Of a stretch of DNA of 64,000 bases, positions 22,386 through 34,385 are shown in pieces. Positions within the stretch are counted from its first letter, which is position 1; the number at the start of each line of letters is the position of its first letter. Made by a program: the position numbers and the translations under genes. Below the pieces are notes generated by a model. It was not told where the DNA came from, did no database searches, and saw nothing but the letters and a program-made list of their open reading frames with translations. Origin of the DNA: Bisporella sp. PMI_857 (lineage: Eukaryota; Ascomycota; Leotiomycetes; Helotiales; Helotiaceae); assembly GCA_021307315.1 (NCBI GenBank), contig JAJSPD010000002.1, positions 1,116,001 through 1,180,000 on the forward strand. The letters run 5' to 3'.

Positions 22386-22725
22386 TTGATATACAAAGGC
22401 GCGGTACATGAATTTTGTCATTGCCTTTTCCTGCTAAACACTTTCAACTTGGTCAAGCCGCATCATAAGAAAATTGAAAAAGAGCTGCGACCACTTCTTA
22501 TCGTAAAAGCTCAGGAGGGAGAAGAAAGACTCGACCCCTTGACTACCTTACTAACGAAGATCATAGCTCAAGAGGGAAAGAGCTGAAGGTCAAAGAAGGA
22601 AGGATTTTTATCTGTGGTAGTCCTACTATTGTCGCTGAAACGGAAGCCACAATCAGGCAAGTTCTCGGTCCTGTGGTTTGGAAGAGCATACAGGATAGAG
22701 CTATTTTTATTTTGGAGGTGTTTTG
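22386..22725 (+). pseudogene. Unidentified decayed coding fragment
   Basis: HKKIEKELRPLLIVKAQEGEER...LLTKIIAQEG reads to a stop at 22586. After a one-base shift it goes on as LKVKEGRIFICGSPTIVAETEATIRQVLG to a stop near 22724. The protein-like composition across the shift suggests a broken gene. FICGSP resembles the NAD-binding corner of ferredoxin-reductase-type flavoproteins, but the match is too short to name it. Confidence 0.25.
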
Positions 22726-23798
22726 ATATATACAAGGATTAAAGCGATATTCCAATTCTTTGCTTTGTTTCAGGGGTCCCAGGATGTCTCATTTAAAAAC
22801 AACACATTTTGTTAGTGTTTTTACGCGCGGTCGAAAAATCAAAAGCTTGTTTAGGCCTGCGACGCCTGTAGCTTTAAGGTTTGAGGGGCTGTCAGCAGCT
22901 AAAAAGTAACACTTTTGACATTTTAGGACCACCTGGAAAAAAGAGCAGCAAATTGGAATATCACTTTATTCTGTCTAGTCGATCCACTGAGCCATGGATG
23001 TAGGTAGCAAGCCTCTTGGTTCAATGGCTCAAAAACATCAGTGTGCCGCCAATGCCATAACCAATACCTTCACCTCCGCGAGTGACTGACGAAAAAAATT
23101 GAACGTCCCAACTTCTGAGGCAGATAATCTTTTTGTAATGTCATTTGTTCAAAAATTCTTCGCCTGCACGTGCACTCCTGAGGATGTATAGATGAAAAGA
23201 AGCCCGCCAAGGCAACTTTTAATGGTTAAGGCGGAAAAATAGCAGCAAAGAAAAGTGCGCCTGATAGCTGAAGGCGCATCCCTCCCGAAAGTCGGAAAGG
23301 GAGGATGACGAGGAGATCGCGACAGCGGAAATTGGTCTTGGCATGAAATGCCAAGAGCCGATCCTTCATCCTTCGGCCTCCTACTCCTCCTTTCACTACC
23401 CAGCTACTCCTCAGCTGAAACGTCCATATTATCCCTAGAGAATGCCATAGCCATACTTGAAAAGCACGCCCATGGGAGCCAGCATATATTAGATATGGCA
23501 TTTTTCACTAGCATTGGGATGATTGATGGCAACTTCCCAACCGTTTTCCTGGGACGAACTAGTGGTCTACAGACTTTAGAGCGATAGGAAGGATTTCAAA
23601 TTCAATCAGCTGTTTAATTCAGGAGTTGAACATCGGTAGGCTCTTCTCAAGTTCTGGTATTTTGTTCCCTGAAAAAGGTCCTCGCACACCGAGCGGCTGA
23701 ATGTTTTGTCCCCTGATGGAGATGATGAGCCACCACTTTGGCTGCGATGTATGCACATAGAACATAGGATCTCCAATATCGGCATACCCCATCTTGAT

Positions 23799-23811
23799 CC
23801 CCCCCCCCCCC
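23799..23811. repeat. Poly-C tract (13 C)
   Basis: Thirteen C in a row in intergenic DNA. Confidence 0.8.
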
Positions 23812-24002
23812 TTAACTTTTACTTGGCACATAACACGGCGGAATGTTCGAGGACTCATTTCCTTTATTATGTTGGATAGATGTTGGAATAGATATTGGGG
23901 TCCGATATCTTCTATACAAGTAGTGGATCTCTTCTCTGAGGCCCACTTGCTTTGAATCTCCACAATCGTGAAAGTATCTGCCTCTTATTCTTCTGCATCG
24001 TC

Positions 24003-25888
24003 ATGTTGCCACCATTGCTGTTCTTTTTATGCTTGCTCGAGTATGCTACTGCTACACCGACAGCGAATGCTATTCTCGAGCCCATTTCTGACCATGATTG
24101 GCCGGGTATGGAATCGAGGAATGCTCTCATGAGCAGAAGCCCTCATCATGCCGTTGCACTTCAGCAGCGAGAACATTTTGTTTGGGGCGCGCAAAATAGT
24201 AAATATTCAAACTCAACTTTTCTTAATCAGGTAGTAACGTGTTTATTATTTAGAGAGATCCGGCAGTATTTATGCCAACATGACCCTCGACACGACTGGT
24301 CATGACAACACACTTGTTGTCTCTACAGACCGTTTCGCTGGTGAGCTGAAGGCAGTACAATGCGGGCCTGAGATCACGATGGTGTTCAGGTCCAATGAAT
24401 CTTACACAGACGCCATCCGTGACTGGGAGTGGGTGAACTTCAATGATCACCGCACTTTCATTCTCATTACGAATTATGCCGGATGTGGAGAAAAGAATAC
24501 AAGAGAGCCATGGGTAGTCAGCAATGCTCGCAATGACCCTGCAAACCTTACCGTCCATCTCCAAGCTACGAAGACGACTTGGGAAGATCTGGGGAAGCGG
24601 CTTCCATATCAGCTTGATATAGGTCACTTTACACATACTTCTTCGACGAATGTGACGAAACGAAATGCCGGTATAGATGATTTAGTAGACAAAGTAGCGG
24701 ACAAAGCCAAGGATATCGCGGGCGATGTGAAAGATGGTACGAAAAAGGCTGTCGACGCTGTCCAAGACAAAATTGAAGACTTCATTGAGCGCCACGATGA
24801 CGAAACCTTCTCCCTCGCCCACACTTTTCCACCCATGATCCTCCAGAAAACCACCAATAAAGGCCTCTCCCTGGGCATCGCCTGCAATTCCTGCTCCACG
24901 AAAGGACAGCTCACCCTACTCATGAATCTCGCAAACCTTAACGGAAAGAAAAAGTTCAGTGCATCTATATCCCCGAAATCCTTCGTTGCCGATCTTCCTC
25001 TCACATTCACGGCTTCTGGAACTCTCCTTGGCTCATGGGACAAGACTTTCAATATCCTGCCCACCCTCGCACTTCCGGGGTTTTCAATCCCCGGGCTTTT
25101 CACTCTCGGCCCCAATCTGCAGATTGAAGCCGGCTTCAGCCTCTCCGATGTGACGGGCAACATCGAGCTTCACAGCGGCGTCGAAATGCGGCTTCCCGAT
25201 TCCGCCACCGCAACTGCCGACTTTAGCAATCTGAAAAAGGGCAAGATCAGTGGCTGGAAACCCTCATTTAAAGCGAAGAAATTCAGCGTTGGGAGCGCTG
25301 AGGTGAGCGCGTTGATCGACTTTCGAACGGTGATCAAGGTGGCTATTACCGGAAAGGTGTTGGGTGATGGCGTAGAAGTGGACGTCCAACTTGCCATACC
25401 CACCGTCAACGTTAAAATTAGTGCAAAACACGGTTAGTCCCCATCCCTTCCCTTCATCTTGAACATCCTCATCCTTATCACCTCTCGACCTGCAAGCTGA
25501 TATGCTCAATACCATAGACCCCCAAGGCAACGTCTGCAACAACCCCGCCGCCAAACTCGGCGTCAGCGCGCAAGCCACGGCGGGCGCGAAGCTTTCCTTC
25601 GAAGCGTATTTCGAGGTCTTGGGTAAGAGGAAGGAGTTCATCAATACCCCGCTGTTCGATCAAAGTGACGCCTTCAAGTTCCCGGAGTTTTGTCACGCAA
25701 TAGCGGCGTCTGGTGGGGCGAAGCAGGAGCCGAAGAAGGCGGGCAACGATGTGAAGAAACCTGCCGTCGACACGGCGAAGAAAGGCGGCACAAAGAGGGG
25801 CGATGTTGATGTGCAGACCAGAGAGGTGGGGATGAAGACGGTGGTGTTCAGTCCCAGGGGCGTGGATCGCTTTGCGGAGAGGGCTTGA
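24003..25888 (+). CDS. Secreted DUF7029/DUF7223-like protein, 3 exons
   Basis: Predicted secreted or cell-surface protein of 588 residues. Exons are 24003-24198, 24254-25432 and 25497-25888 (introns 55 and 64 nt). The start MLPPLLFFLCLLEYATA is a signal peptide. Residues about 80-180 resemble DUF7029: VQCGPEITMVFRSNESY, WVNFNDHRTFILITNYAGCG, REPWVVSNA. A charged helical linker (DLVDKVADKAKDIAGDVKDGTKKA, KIEDFIERHDDE) leads into a DUF7223-like beta domain that opens SLGIACNSCSTKGQLTL and includes alternating hydrophobic strands. The C-terminal exon is Lys-rich and basic. These domains are known only as paired modules in fungal secreted proteins; the role is unknown. The domain names are from memory of the patterns. 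Confidence 0.82.
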
Positions 25889-26956
25889 GTATTTTCTGCA
25901 ATTTTTGGAGAAGGGAAGAACTTCATCTAGGGTTTCCATTAGTTCTTAGGTTTGATGGGCTTGGGTGGCGCTTGGAGTTCGGAAGATACCCTGTCTCAAT
26001 TTTTGATTTGCGTTTTCCTTGTTTTGAGATTTTTGTCCTTTTATAGACCATGAAGAGGCTACATGACATATTTGTAACTATGCGAAGCCGCCTCCCCCTC
26101 TTCAACTCAGATGATATGGAGCATGTGATACGGGACCGCCACACTTCTCTGAAGAGGAAACGTTAATGGAGATACCGATTCAAGGAAAGCGGAGATGGTG
26201 TTTAAACATGTGAATCGATATCTCCATTGGAATGCCCTTGTAATTATCACCCTTTCGACTGTCGCCACGGCATTATTTTAAAGCTCTAGACAAAAGAAGG
26301 CCTGCTAGGTTAGTTGAAGCTGTTGTGGTGCATGGATATCCGCCATGTGCTATTGCTCTCCTCAACCTTGTCATTACCTGCGTAGCGCCTAAGGTGCCGC
26401 GCTGAAGCGCCCCGCGCCTTCTAGACGTCAGACATATATCATGTTATCGATTTGGTGATACCGAATCGAGAATGTTGCGGGTGCGGGTGCGTGAGCTGGT
26501 AGTTCCGTGATGGCTTGTAGTAAGTGCCTTCTGCAGGTCTGAATTGGGCGGTGCGGTTAGACTTTAATGAGACGGACTGTGTAGTAAGAAATGGTTGGCT
26601 ACAGCAATAAGAGGCAAAGCAAAGCAAGGGATGTTAGGAGCGAGATGTTGTGCAATACTGTCTGGATGTAACTGGTGCGCACGTGCTTAGATGACAGATC
26701 TCAATAAGAGACTTAGGAATGAACAATATAGAGATTCCATATCTACTCTAGAAGAATCTTGAATGAGTATACAGGTATCTTAGACATCAAACATCATATC
26801 CGGCCCCAAGCGCCGGGGAACTCCGTCTCCACCTAGGAAAACCCCATAACATCTAGGTGACCACCACCCACCCCTGCCCCAAAAACAACACCAATAGTAG
26901 TTGGCATACGACTTAGGCCTTACTGCTCACAATATCCAAGTTACTCCGTTTGTGAA

Positions 26957-26977
26957 CCCCCCCCCCCCCCCCCCCCC
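26957..26977. repeat. Poly-C tract (21 C)
   Basis: Twenty-one C in a row. Such tracts are prone to slippage, so the true length may differ. Confidence 0.85.
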
Positions 26978-27528
26978 GGAAAGAAAAACCAGTAAAACTC
27001 CATTGAACATTTAATCGTGGGTCTCGAGTAAGAGTATATCGATTCCGATCTCCAGTTCCCATTAACAAAGAAATTGCAAATGATATCACCACGAGATGAA
27101 TGTTCTCTCCGATAAAGGCGAGTACTTGACTTCACAGGATGGATAAAGCGAACTCCGACCAACTGGTTGATAGACGGGTAACCAGGATTTGACAAATCCG
27201 TTTGTCACACTGTATAGAACAGAGTTAGCAGGATTTCGACTAGTTCTTTCTCGCAACGTACTGATCGGAACATGGATACAAGTTGAACAATAAACCAAAA
27301 CGAAAGTAGTGATGATTCAACGAAGCAAGCCCCCGATCTCCAGATCGAATTGGCTCCTCTCTTTGACAAGCCTGTTGCCTGAGTCTGGCTTATAGTGTAT
27401 GAAAAATGGTGCACTCCTTGTGTGCGGTCAGTCTTGAGATTAGAAGTATAGAGTTTAATTTGGAGAACGAATCACAGCTGCCATGAGCCAATGGAACTGA
27501 GGCTTTGCGCGCTCGGGCTTAGGCACAG

Positions 27529-27565
27529 GCGGAAAGCTGCGTCTTGTTGAGACGCAGCTTTCCGC
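27529..27565. repeat. Perfect 16-bp stem-loop
   Basis: GCGGAAAGCTGCGTCT (27529-27544), loop TGTTG, AGACGCAGCTTTCCGC (27550-27565), with no mismatch. It is isolated and 300 bp past the end of the Clr5-ankyrin gene. Confidence 0.88.
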
Positions 27566-27864
27566 TTGGCTATGACCCTCTCGCCATTGACACGGATGTT
27601 CCCTTCATCGGAAACTCCTTTCTGCCAATGCAGCTGCAATCTCTAGCTCGCAATGAGATATAGAGAATGGCCATTTTGTCATAAGTCAGCCTATAGTGTA
27701 AAGAGTATCAGGCCAATCACTTGAAAGGCTTAAGGCCAGAAATAGACGACTGTCGCAAAGGCGACAATCTAAGAAGATCCAAGTCTCGAAAAATTGGCCA
27801 GATGCGATGATGGAACGGCACCGCTATCATAGAAGTAGTTGGCACGAGTACCAAAGAGTATTAC

Positions 27865-30041
27865 TTACGAATTATCCACGGTTACAAATGGCTTGTAAAC
27901 CTCTTTGGTGGTCTGAATGGTACGTGCAGATGGCTTCCCACGGACGACTGGAGCACGCAGGGTGTATTCGTCATAGACTGTAGGTTCCGCTATCCCACCA
28001 TGATCCGCAATCAATACGATACAAGAAAGAATACGTGAATATAGTCCACTATCCTGATCCTTTTGAGCCTTCGCTAAGCATGCTGCAGCGAAGCCCATTA
28101 TGCTCGTCTTTCGATTGCTTCGATTGTTCGGGTTGGCACCACATTCCAGGAGAAACATCACAGCATCTCTAATCCCGTGCCTCACAGCAATCGCCATAGC
28201 TGTGTATCCTCTCTTGGCTCTCATGTGGACGTTCGATTGCCGAATGAGTTTCTCAAGGTCTTTTGGTGACATGGGCTCTGTTGGCCATTTTCGTAGTCTC
28301 ACAATCAGTTGTGTGTCTCCATCTCCGTTGAGGTCATCACATCCGGCTGTTTCTGACTCTAACCTCCGTTTCCAGAGCGCAACGGATGGCATTGGCTGTT
28401 GTCTCTGCGGCTCGTCTTGTCCATCTACATTAGGAAGTAGGTTGCTTTCTTGGAAAATCCATTGTTTATATTGCTCATTCCAGAGGAAATGAGCAGAGTC
28501 TTGAAGCCTCGAGTGAACCGTACCTCCTCTGAATTCCTTGGCGGAAAAGTCAAAGACAAGATCAGATGCTTTGCGTAAGACTTCATCAAGTTTGACGTCA
28601 TCATTCGCTTCTAGATCTATGACATGTAGAAATGTTTCTCCTGAAGTGTTCCGAGCATGTATGTTGGAGGTGAAGTCCAATAGCTGAAGAACACGCCTAT
28701 AATTGCCAGCAGCGGCAGCATGATGCAATGGCGTGTTGCCAAATCTGTCCACGACAGTACAGTTGATTAAGCTTCCGTCGTCGCTCATTGAATTTCTAGC
28801 TAACGAGTGTGCTTCCGAAAAACCGCAGACTTTGCAAAGAACCCTTTTTTCTATATCATTCTCAAAGAACTCACAACATGGTCTAGTCTTCAATGATATT
28901 GCGTCCGACTCGGTGTGATTTCCCAAAGTCGAAGAGAATTTGGACATATCCACTAATTCATCCCAAGTGCGGTACTCTTCACGAGAGAGGTGGAGCTCAC
29001 TTGGATTTGAATATCTATCTGACGAAAGGCTCATTGCGTCGATGAGACTAGAGCGCCAAGAGTTAGTTGTCGAGAGTACCGACTCGATGTGGCTGAGGCA
29101 GTGCGACATTTTAGAAGAGAGCAGGCTGGGCGCACGGCGAAGACTAGCAACCATCCGCTTACTAGCCAGCTTTCCGATTGCCTTTGTCAGGCCTCGACCA
29201 TTGGTAAGCTCATGTAAATTCGTAGCACCCGTAACAGCCCATGCCGCCGCTATCTCAGCAGTCACATTTGGTTCGCTTTTGGCAATAGGTGCTCCTGAAG
29301 TAGGGCTACTTTGTTCTGACGTTGGTGTAATGCATTGTACGTCGGAATCAAGAGCCGTGGAAGCAGGCGACTCGGCACTTGGAACACTTTCGCCACTGTA
29401 AGAAGGGGACACAGTGGTATCAGAGCGATCGTGGCAATCATCTAAGGCCACACTCTCGCTGGAACGCTTTTGGGCCGCATGAAGAGAGAGAATTTCGGTC
29501 GGGCTTATAGGAGTGTTTGATAACGGCTGATCTGAATCAGGACAGGAAGGTTTTAAAGTGAAGTCTTCCGGTGCACAAGATGAGGTTTCTTTATAATAAC
29601 GGCAAGGATCGTAATAGGGAGTTGGGGTTTGAGGACGGAAGACCTGGGTAGTAATTGTTGGGACGGGTTTGCTTTCCAAGCAAGGTCGAGATGATGGTCG
29701 ATAAGAGTACTTGGAGACTCGATCTTGACGGGCACGCTTCAGTTGAGCAAGACGATTGACCATTTGTTTCCGCTCTGTGGGACGATACTGCCGCCAGTCT
29801 TTGACATTGTTGGGAAGTAGCAAACTCAGCTGAGCCTGTATGCTTCTGACACTACTATAGATTAGAGTGACACAGTAATAAGCTGACATAAAACATACCT
29901 TGGCGAGAATTTGTCCTCCTTCAACAACTGCTGGATATCTTGGACCGTGATATCAGTCAGGAGGTAAAGACGTCCCAACTTCCTATTCCTCGAAGCGGTC
30001 CAATCGAGCTTAGGACGACCCCCGGGATTACTACGTGCCAT
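27865..30041 (-). CDS. Clr5-domain ankyrin-repeat protein, 2 exons
   Basis: Exons are 30041-29899 and 29854-27865 (710 residues). The N-terminal MARSNPGGRPKLDWTA... and LTDITVQDIQQLLKED give a Clr5 domain, which continues in exon 2 as IQAQLSLLLPNN..DWRQYRPTER. The Clr5 domain is a helix-turn-helix-like N-terminal module named after S. pombe Clr5. A long Ser/Thr/Pro-rich disordered part follows. After CxxCG (CKVCGFSEAH) come ankyrin repeats: DRFGNTPLHHAAAAGNYRRVLQLLDF, then, later, KRGYTAMAIAVRHGIRDAVMFLLECGANPNNRS. The acceptor is ambiguous (tandem TAGTAG at 29857-29852), so one serine (710 or 709 aa) may be optional. Genes of this kind often belong to lineage-specific sets; the function is unknown, with transcriptional or signalling scaffold roles suggested for the family. 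Confidence 0.88.
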
Positions 30042-31249
30042 TACGAGAAATGTATGAATAGTTCGGCAGTCGAATAATGCCGTTGCGTTTCACCGAGCTA
30101 ATGCATTCGATGGACTTATGGAATGGCCAACATGCCTGGTTACCACGCGTCGTAACCCCTCTATGGGTAGTTTGACCCGGTTCCCTGGTACCAACAACGA
30201 TTGGAAGAATTTGTCACGCTCTAGCTAATTGATTAGCAAGAGGCCAAAATCCGGACAAAGGTCTCGCAGAAACGTACAGAGGTAGATCTTAAGGGTTGGG
30301 GAACTTTGGATTGAGATGAGGTCGTCTGAGATATGGGGCGAGTTAGCGAATTTGAGGGTTCTGTGATCTTACCCCCCTGTTTCTGCGCGCAGCTGATAAC
30401 CACTCAATTGTTCAGCCACATCCCCAGAGAGGAAGCTGCTCCGTTTAGACAATCATAGCGCAAGGCTTCAACAGGCTTCAAAGGCTGGAGGCACTATTGA
30501 CGCAGCCTTGTCCCTTCGTGCCAACCCCTTGGGACAACCACCTTGTGCAGTTTGGAATGGAATTACTGCATGAACGTCCGGAAACATGCAGTATAGGGCA
30601 CCTGACGCTCAGCCCTAAAGCTGGGATACCGAGTCATTGTCCAATCGGTGAAGCTCCAGCGACCGAAGGATACCAGGCCAGGCAATCTCCTGTCTTTGCG
30701 ATAGCCCACAGAGATATCAGACGGCTATCAGCCTTTCAAGAATTGTGATTGGTCTCCTAAGGACTCCAATTTTAGAATCCGCTTTGGGGTGCCCGGGCTT
30801 GCCCGGTTGACGTCACAGTGAGCGATATATATTCAGCAACTGAACTACGTGGTAGCGATAGACACGATCAAGCACCGCAAGTCTGCACGTCCAGGCAATA
30901 TGTTATGCAACATACTGATCATCTGCCAAAACAAAAGTTGACATAACAAGTAAGCTCAGCATTCAATGGCGGTAAACTGCTTCTCAACGAGAATGATCAG
31001 GAACATGTTCATAAATAACCCGATTTCTCCCAGGAAGGAACGGCACGTGAGCCCTGCCTTCGAAATTTCACGGCGATGAAGTCCATTGAGACATTTCAGG
31101 GGGGGTTCTTGATCTCGATGCTCGACTGCTGGTGACTCAGCTGTGTGAATGCAATTTTAGATAGGTATAAAACGTTGGCCATGACCATTGTACCAAAGTC
31201 AGACCACCTGTTAGTGCGTAAATGCAAGCCCAACATTCTCAGGCACATC
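30042..31249. other. Intergenic, 1.2 kb
   Basis: Promoter side of the Clr5-ankyrin gene. Open frame 30497-30748 has no family match and I do not support it. Confidence 0.5.
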
Positions 31250-31558
31250 ATGTATATTCCAGATCAAGAACATGGTAAGTAATAATATGAGTCTTATGAC
31301 AATTGCTGACCTGCTTCAATAATAGCATCGATCTGTGTTTTCGAAAATCATGGGGTTGACGCGAATACGTTTCTAGTATTAGTCTTTGGCATTGTCGGTA
31401 TAATGCTTGCCACATGTATAGTCTGGCAGAAGTTCCAGATTAGTCACACCATATGTCCAGGTGTGTATCCCCAGCATCGATCAATTGACGATCCAGTTAG
31501 CTGCAGAATATTGATAGACCATAGACGTGAACCCAGGAATCAAGTTTCGAATGAATGA
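31250..31558 (+). CDS. Candidate small single-pass membrane protein, 2 exons
   Basis: Not called by simple frame length. Exon 1 (31250-31274) encodes MYIPDQEH. A canonical intron (31275-31325: GTAAGT, TTGCTGACC branch, AATAG) joins it in frame to exon 2, which carries a strongly hydrophobic segment FLVLVFGIVGIMLATCIVW flanked by KF. Exon 2 reads on to TGA at 31556-31558 (85 residues). A second donor at 31461 could instead end it after HTICP. Support rests on splice signals plus the membrane helix, not on homology; I do not recognise the family. A chance combination is possible. Confidence 0.4.
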
Positions 31559-32496
31559 CAGGAGTTCAGATTAAGAAATTGAATAGAGTTGGCTTTAGAA
31601 TATGTTGCAGTAAATTCAGGACCAGAGACGGAAAGAATTTTGAAACTCCGCCAATAATTGTTATCCCATGTAGAGCAGAAATGAGCCCAGGGAGGATTGT
31701 AAACTTGTGAGGTATGCCAGCGCAACAGTATCTAATGGTCTATCGCGCCAAGTACTCGTCATTTTCCTTTCCATATATGGCACTTTGTTAATTTGTCTGA
31801 TTTTATGAGTTATAGAGCACACCACTTTTCGTAGGCAAGCCAACCCAGCTATTATCCGGTCCGCAGCGGGGAAATTGCATGGACCTTTGGATTTACGCTT
31901 TGAAGTCCATGGATGCTTTGTTAAGTCAGGTGGAAGGCTAAGGATCAGACAGATGCTTCGGATGGGTTGAGGATATCACAGAATCCGTATCTCCTTGTCC
32001 GAACTGGTGGATCTCCAATTGAAGTTACGCTTCTCAATCGTACGAGCTCGGTGAAAGAACGCAATCGTTGCGGCTTGCTTTCAATGTTGCAAGCAGGTCT
32101 AGGTGATTACCTTTTCAATTCGGATCATTTCCCACACAGATAGTGGAATACCGTAAATTGGGATTCTCTCCTAATGCTCGGATCCCGGAGCCATTTTGAC
32201 CGAGTATACGACTCTCTGTGTTCACCTAAAATTCCAGGCAGCAATCCGCTATGGTAATAATGGACCTTTGGTGGGCCAGTTAAATGAAGACTTTCCCGAC
32301 CAATGCGAAAATGTTATACGATAGAGCGTATCAGGAACATGAAGAGGCATATCTACTACTGCTTCTTTGCAAAAGGGGCCTCCGGTATACCGAAGAACTA
32401 AATGTATAAGAGGAGGAGAGCGAGCTTTTTTCGATTATAATTTCGGATGCTGATTTCTTTTTTTAGCAAAACTAGAACTACAACTTACCTCCGGCC
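31559..32496. other. Intergenic, promoter side of acyltransferase gene
   Basis: No gene seen in about 940 bp. A CGGATCCCGG motif lies near 32180, which contains CGG triplets but not the CCG triplet series found at 36534 and 41205. Confidence 0.45.
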
Positions 32497-34019
32497 ATGA
32501 CAGATAGACCGATTGATGATGATGTGCTCAGATCAACTGGTAAGTCTTCCTTCCCAAAACCTCCCCAACAAATTAATTGATCAATTCAGGTCTCCTCGAG
32601 AGATTCTTCATCCACCGGAACAATCTCAAATTCTACAATACCGTGGCTGTAACGGCAACTTATACGGTTCCAAGATCATTTATCCAGGCCGCTAGCAAGA
32701 TCGAAAAAGTTGTATACGCGGCGCTACAACATGTTGTCAACAAGCACCCTATACTGGGTGTCGCTCTTGCGGATCGAGAAACCTTAGAACCAAAGTGGGT
32801 GAGACTTGACGAGATTGACCTTCAGCGCCTTGTGACCATCGTTGAAGCCGATCCAAGGTCAAACCTTGATGAAGTAATGCAATATGGGCATCAGATACCT
32901 CTGAAGTATACCGATCGATCTCCTCTCTGGCGTATTGTTGTTTCGGTAGTAAAATCCCAGCTTGACTCTGAATCCAACCAACAATTCTTCTTCTCACTCG
33001 GATTCTATTACCATCACGGGATCGGAGATGGTGCCTCTGGAGGGATATTCCATCTCGACTTTCATGATGCGCTGAACTCTCTAATCGCCAACAGCACTGT
33101 AGCTTCATTCAAATTCTCCGATAGCGCACTTATTGCCATTCCAAAAAGGCCCCTTTTGCCAACTCTCGAAGAGAAAGTCCAATTTCCTCTCTCCTTTTGG
33201 TTCACGCTCAAACAAGTCGTCAACGCATTCATCTATTCCCCTCCAGCCAATCCTCTCACTTGGTTTGGACCTCCAATTCAGTCGTCACTGCCAGACCAAC
33301 CTCCCACTGTACAGATTCACAGCATTTCTCTCGGACCTGCAATCGTAAGCAATCTCGTCGCCAAGTGTCGACACGAACAAACAACAATCACGGCGCTATT
33401 CACCGTCCTTGTGGCCCGCAAACTCGCTTTCATGTATCCCCGGCATTCCCGATTCGTGGGAGGCATTCCGTGTTCACTGCGGAAGTTCTCAGGGCACACG
33501 GATCGCGATATAGGGGTGTTCTTATCCGACATTATGATCAACTTTTCATCCGAGCTCGAAGTTCCGAGCGGCCACATCAGCTGTTCCTCGGATCCAGCGG
33601 TCCCTATCTCTGAAGACGTCAAGCTGTGGGACAGTGCGCGGATGAGCAAGGCCTGGCTTGTGGCGAACACAACTTCCACCACGGACCAGACAGCCGGGCT
33701 GCTAAAGTTCGTGAAGAACGACATGCCTGGCTATTTCCTGAGCATGTTGGGTAAGCCACGCAAGCATGCGTTTGAGGTGACAAACATTATGGTTCTGGAC
33801 GGTGGTGCTGGCCGCTATGATGAAGGAAAAGCCATGTTTGATAGGATCGTCCTCACAGCATCGCGCGCGACGAATGCTCCACCGTATCTCATCCTTCTGG
33901 CTACCGCGAAGGGTGGCGATATGACGGTGACACTTTGTCGTGAAGATGGAATTGTAAGTTGTGAAGAGGGGCGTGAGATGATGAGTTGGTTGGAAAGTCA
34001 GCTGAAGGCTATGTTTTAA
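32497..34019 (+). CDS. AATase-type acyltransferase (condensation-domain superfamily), 2 exons
   Basis: Member of the alcohol acetyltransferase (Pfam-type 07247) / CoA-dependent acyltransferase superfamily; transfers an acyl group from CoA to an alcohol or amine. Exons are 32497-32539 and 32590-34019 (490 residues; intron 50 nt). The start MTDRPIDDDVLRSTGLLERFFIHR agrees with the family. The catalytic motif HHGIGDG (His156-His157-x3-Asp161) is intact, after YTDRSPLWRIVV, as in this group. The C-terminal RYDEGKAMFDRIVLTASRATNAPP replaces the usual DFGWG-type strand. It converges with the hydrolase gene at 34386. It may or may not belong to the neighbouring cluster; its promoter lacks the shared CCG element. 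Confidence 0.87.
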
Positions 34020-34385
34020 TAAAATAGACCCTTTGCCATAGAGATAGATTATAGACGCCCTCTCTAATGACAGTAATTGTTTCTCTTCAGACGCATAGTA
34101 TGCGTTCGCGTCCTTTCATTCCAAGTCAGCAAAAGGCTTAATATTTCGGTTGAAACGATAGGCTAGGGAAGTTATGTCAAAATTTAACCCCGCTCGATAA
34201 TCCGAATAAGATGCGAGAATAATAGGGAGAGCTTCACCAAGAATGATGCAAAGAAGCATTTTTGGATGCATAGAGGGTGGGAATTTGCAAGACATTCGCA
34301 GGAACATATAGATAAACGAAGCGGATGTGGATTTCATGGATAATCAGCGAGTATCGCTCAGTCAAGACAACAATAATTCCTAGGT
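34020..34385. other. Shared 3' spacer of two convergent genes
   Basis: 366 bp between the stop codons of the acyltransferase and the hydrolase. No gene seen. Confidence 0.6.

Larger units (their letters stand above)
21587..24002. other. 2.4-kb gene-poor stretch
   Basis: No supported gene. 21600-22250 has the look of decayed repeat sequence but no matching ends were found. Contains a possible gene fragment at 22386-22725 and a run of 13 C at 23799-23811. Confidence 0.45.
25889..27864. other. 2-kb intergenic with homopolymer and perfect hairpin
   Basis: No supported gene; open frames here are short. Contains a C tract at 26957-26977, and a perfect hairpin at 27529-27565. Confidence 0.5.

Noticed and set aside
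26957..26977. Poly-C tract as a functional site
   Set aside because: A plain homopolymer, likely slippage-prone. No link to a gene can be shown.
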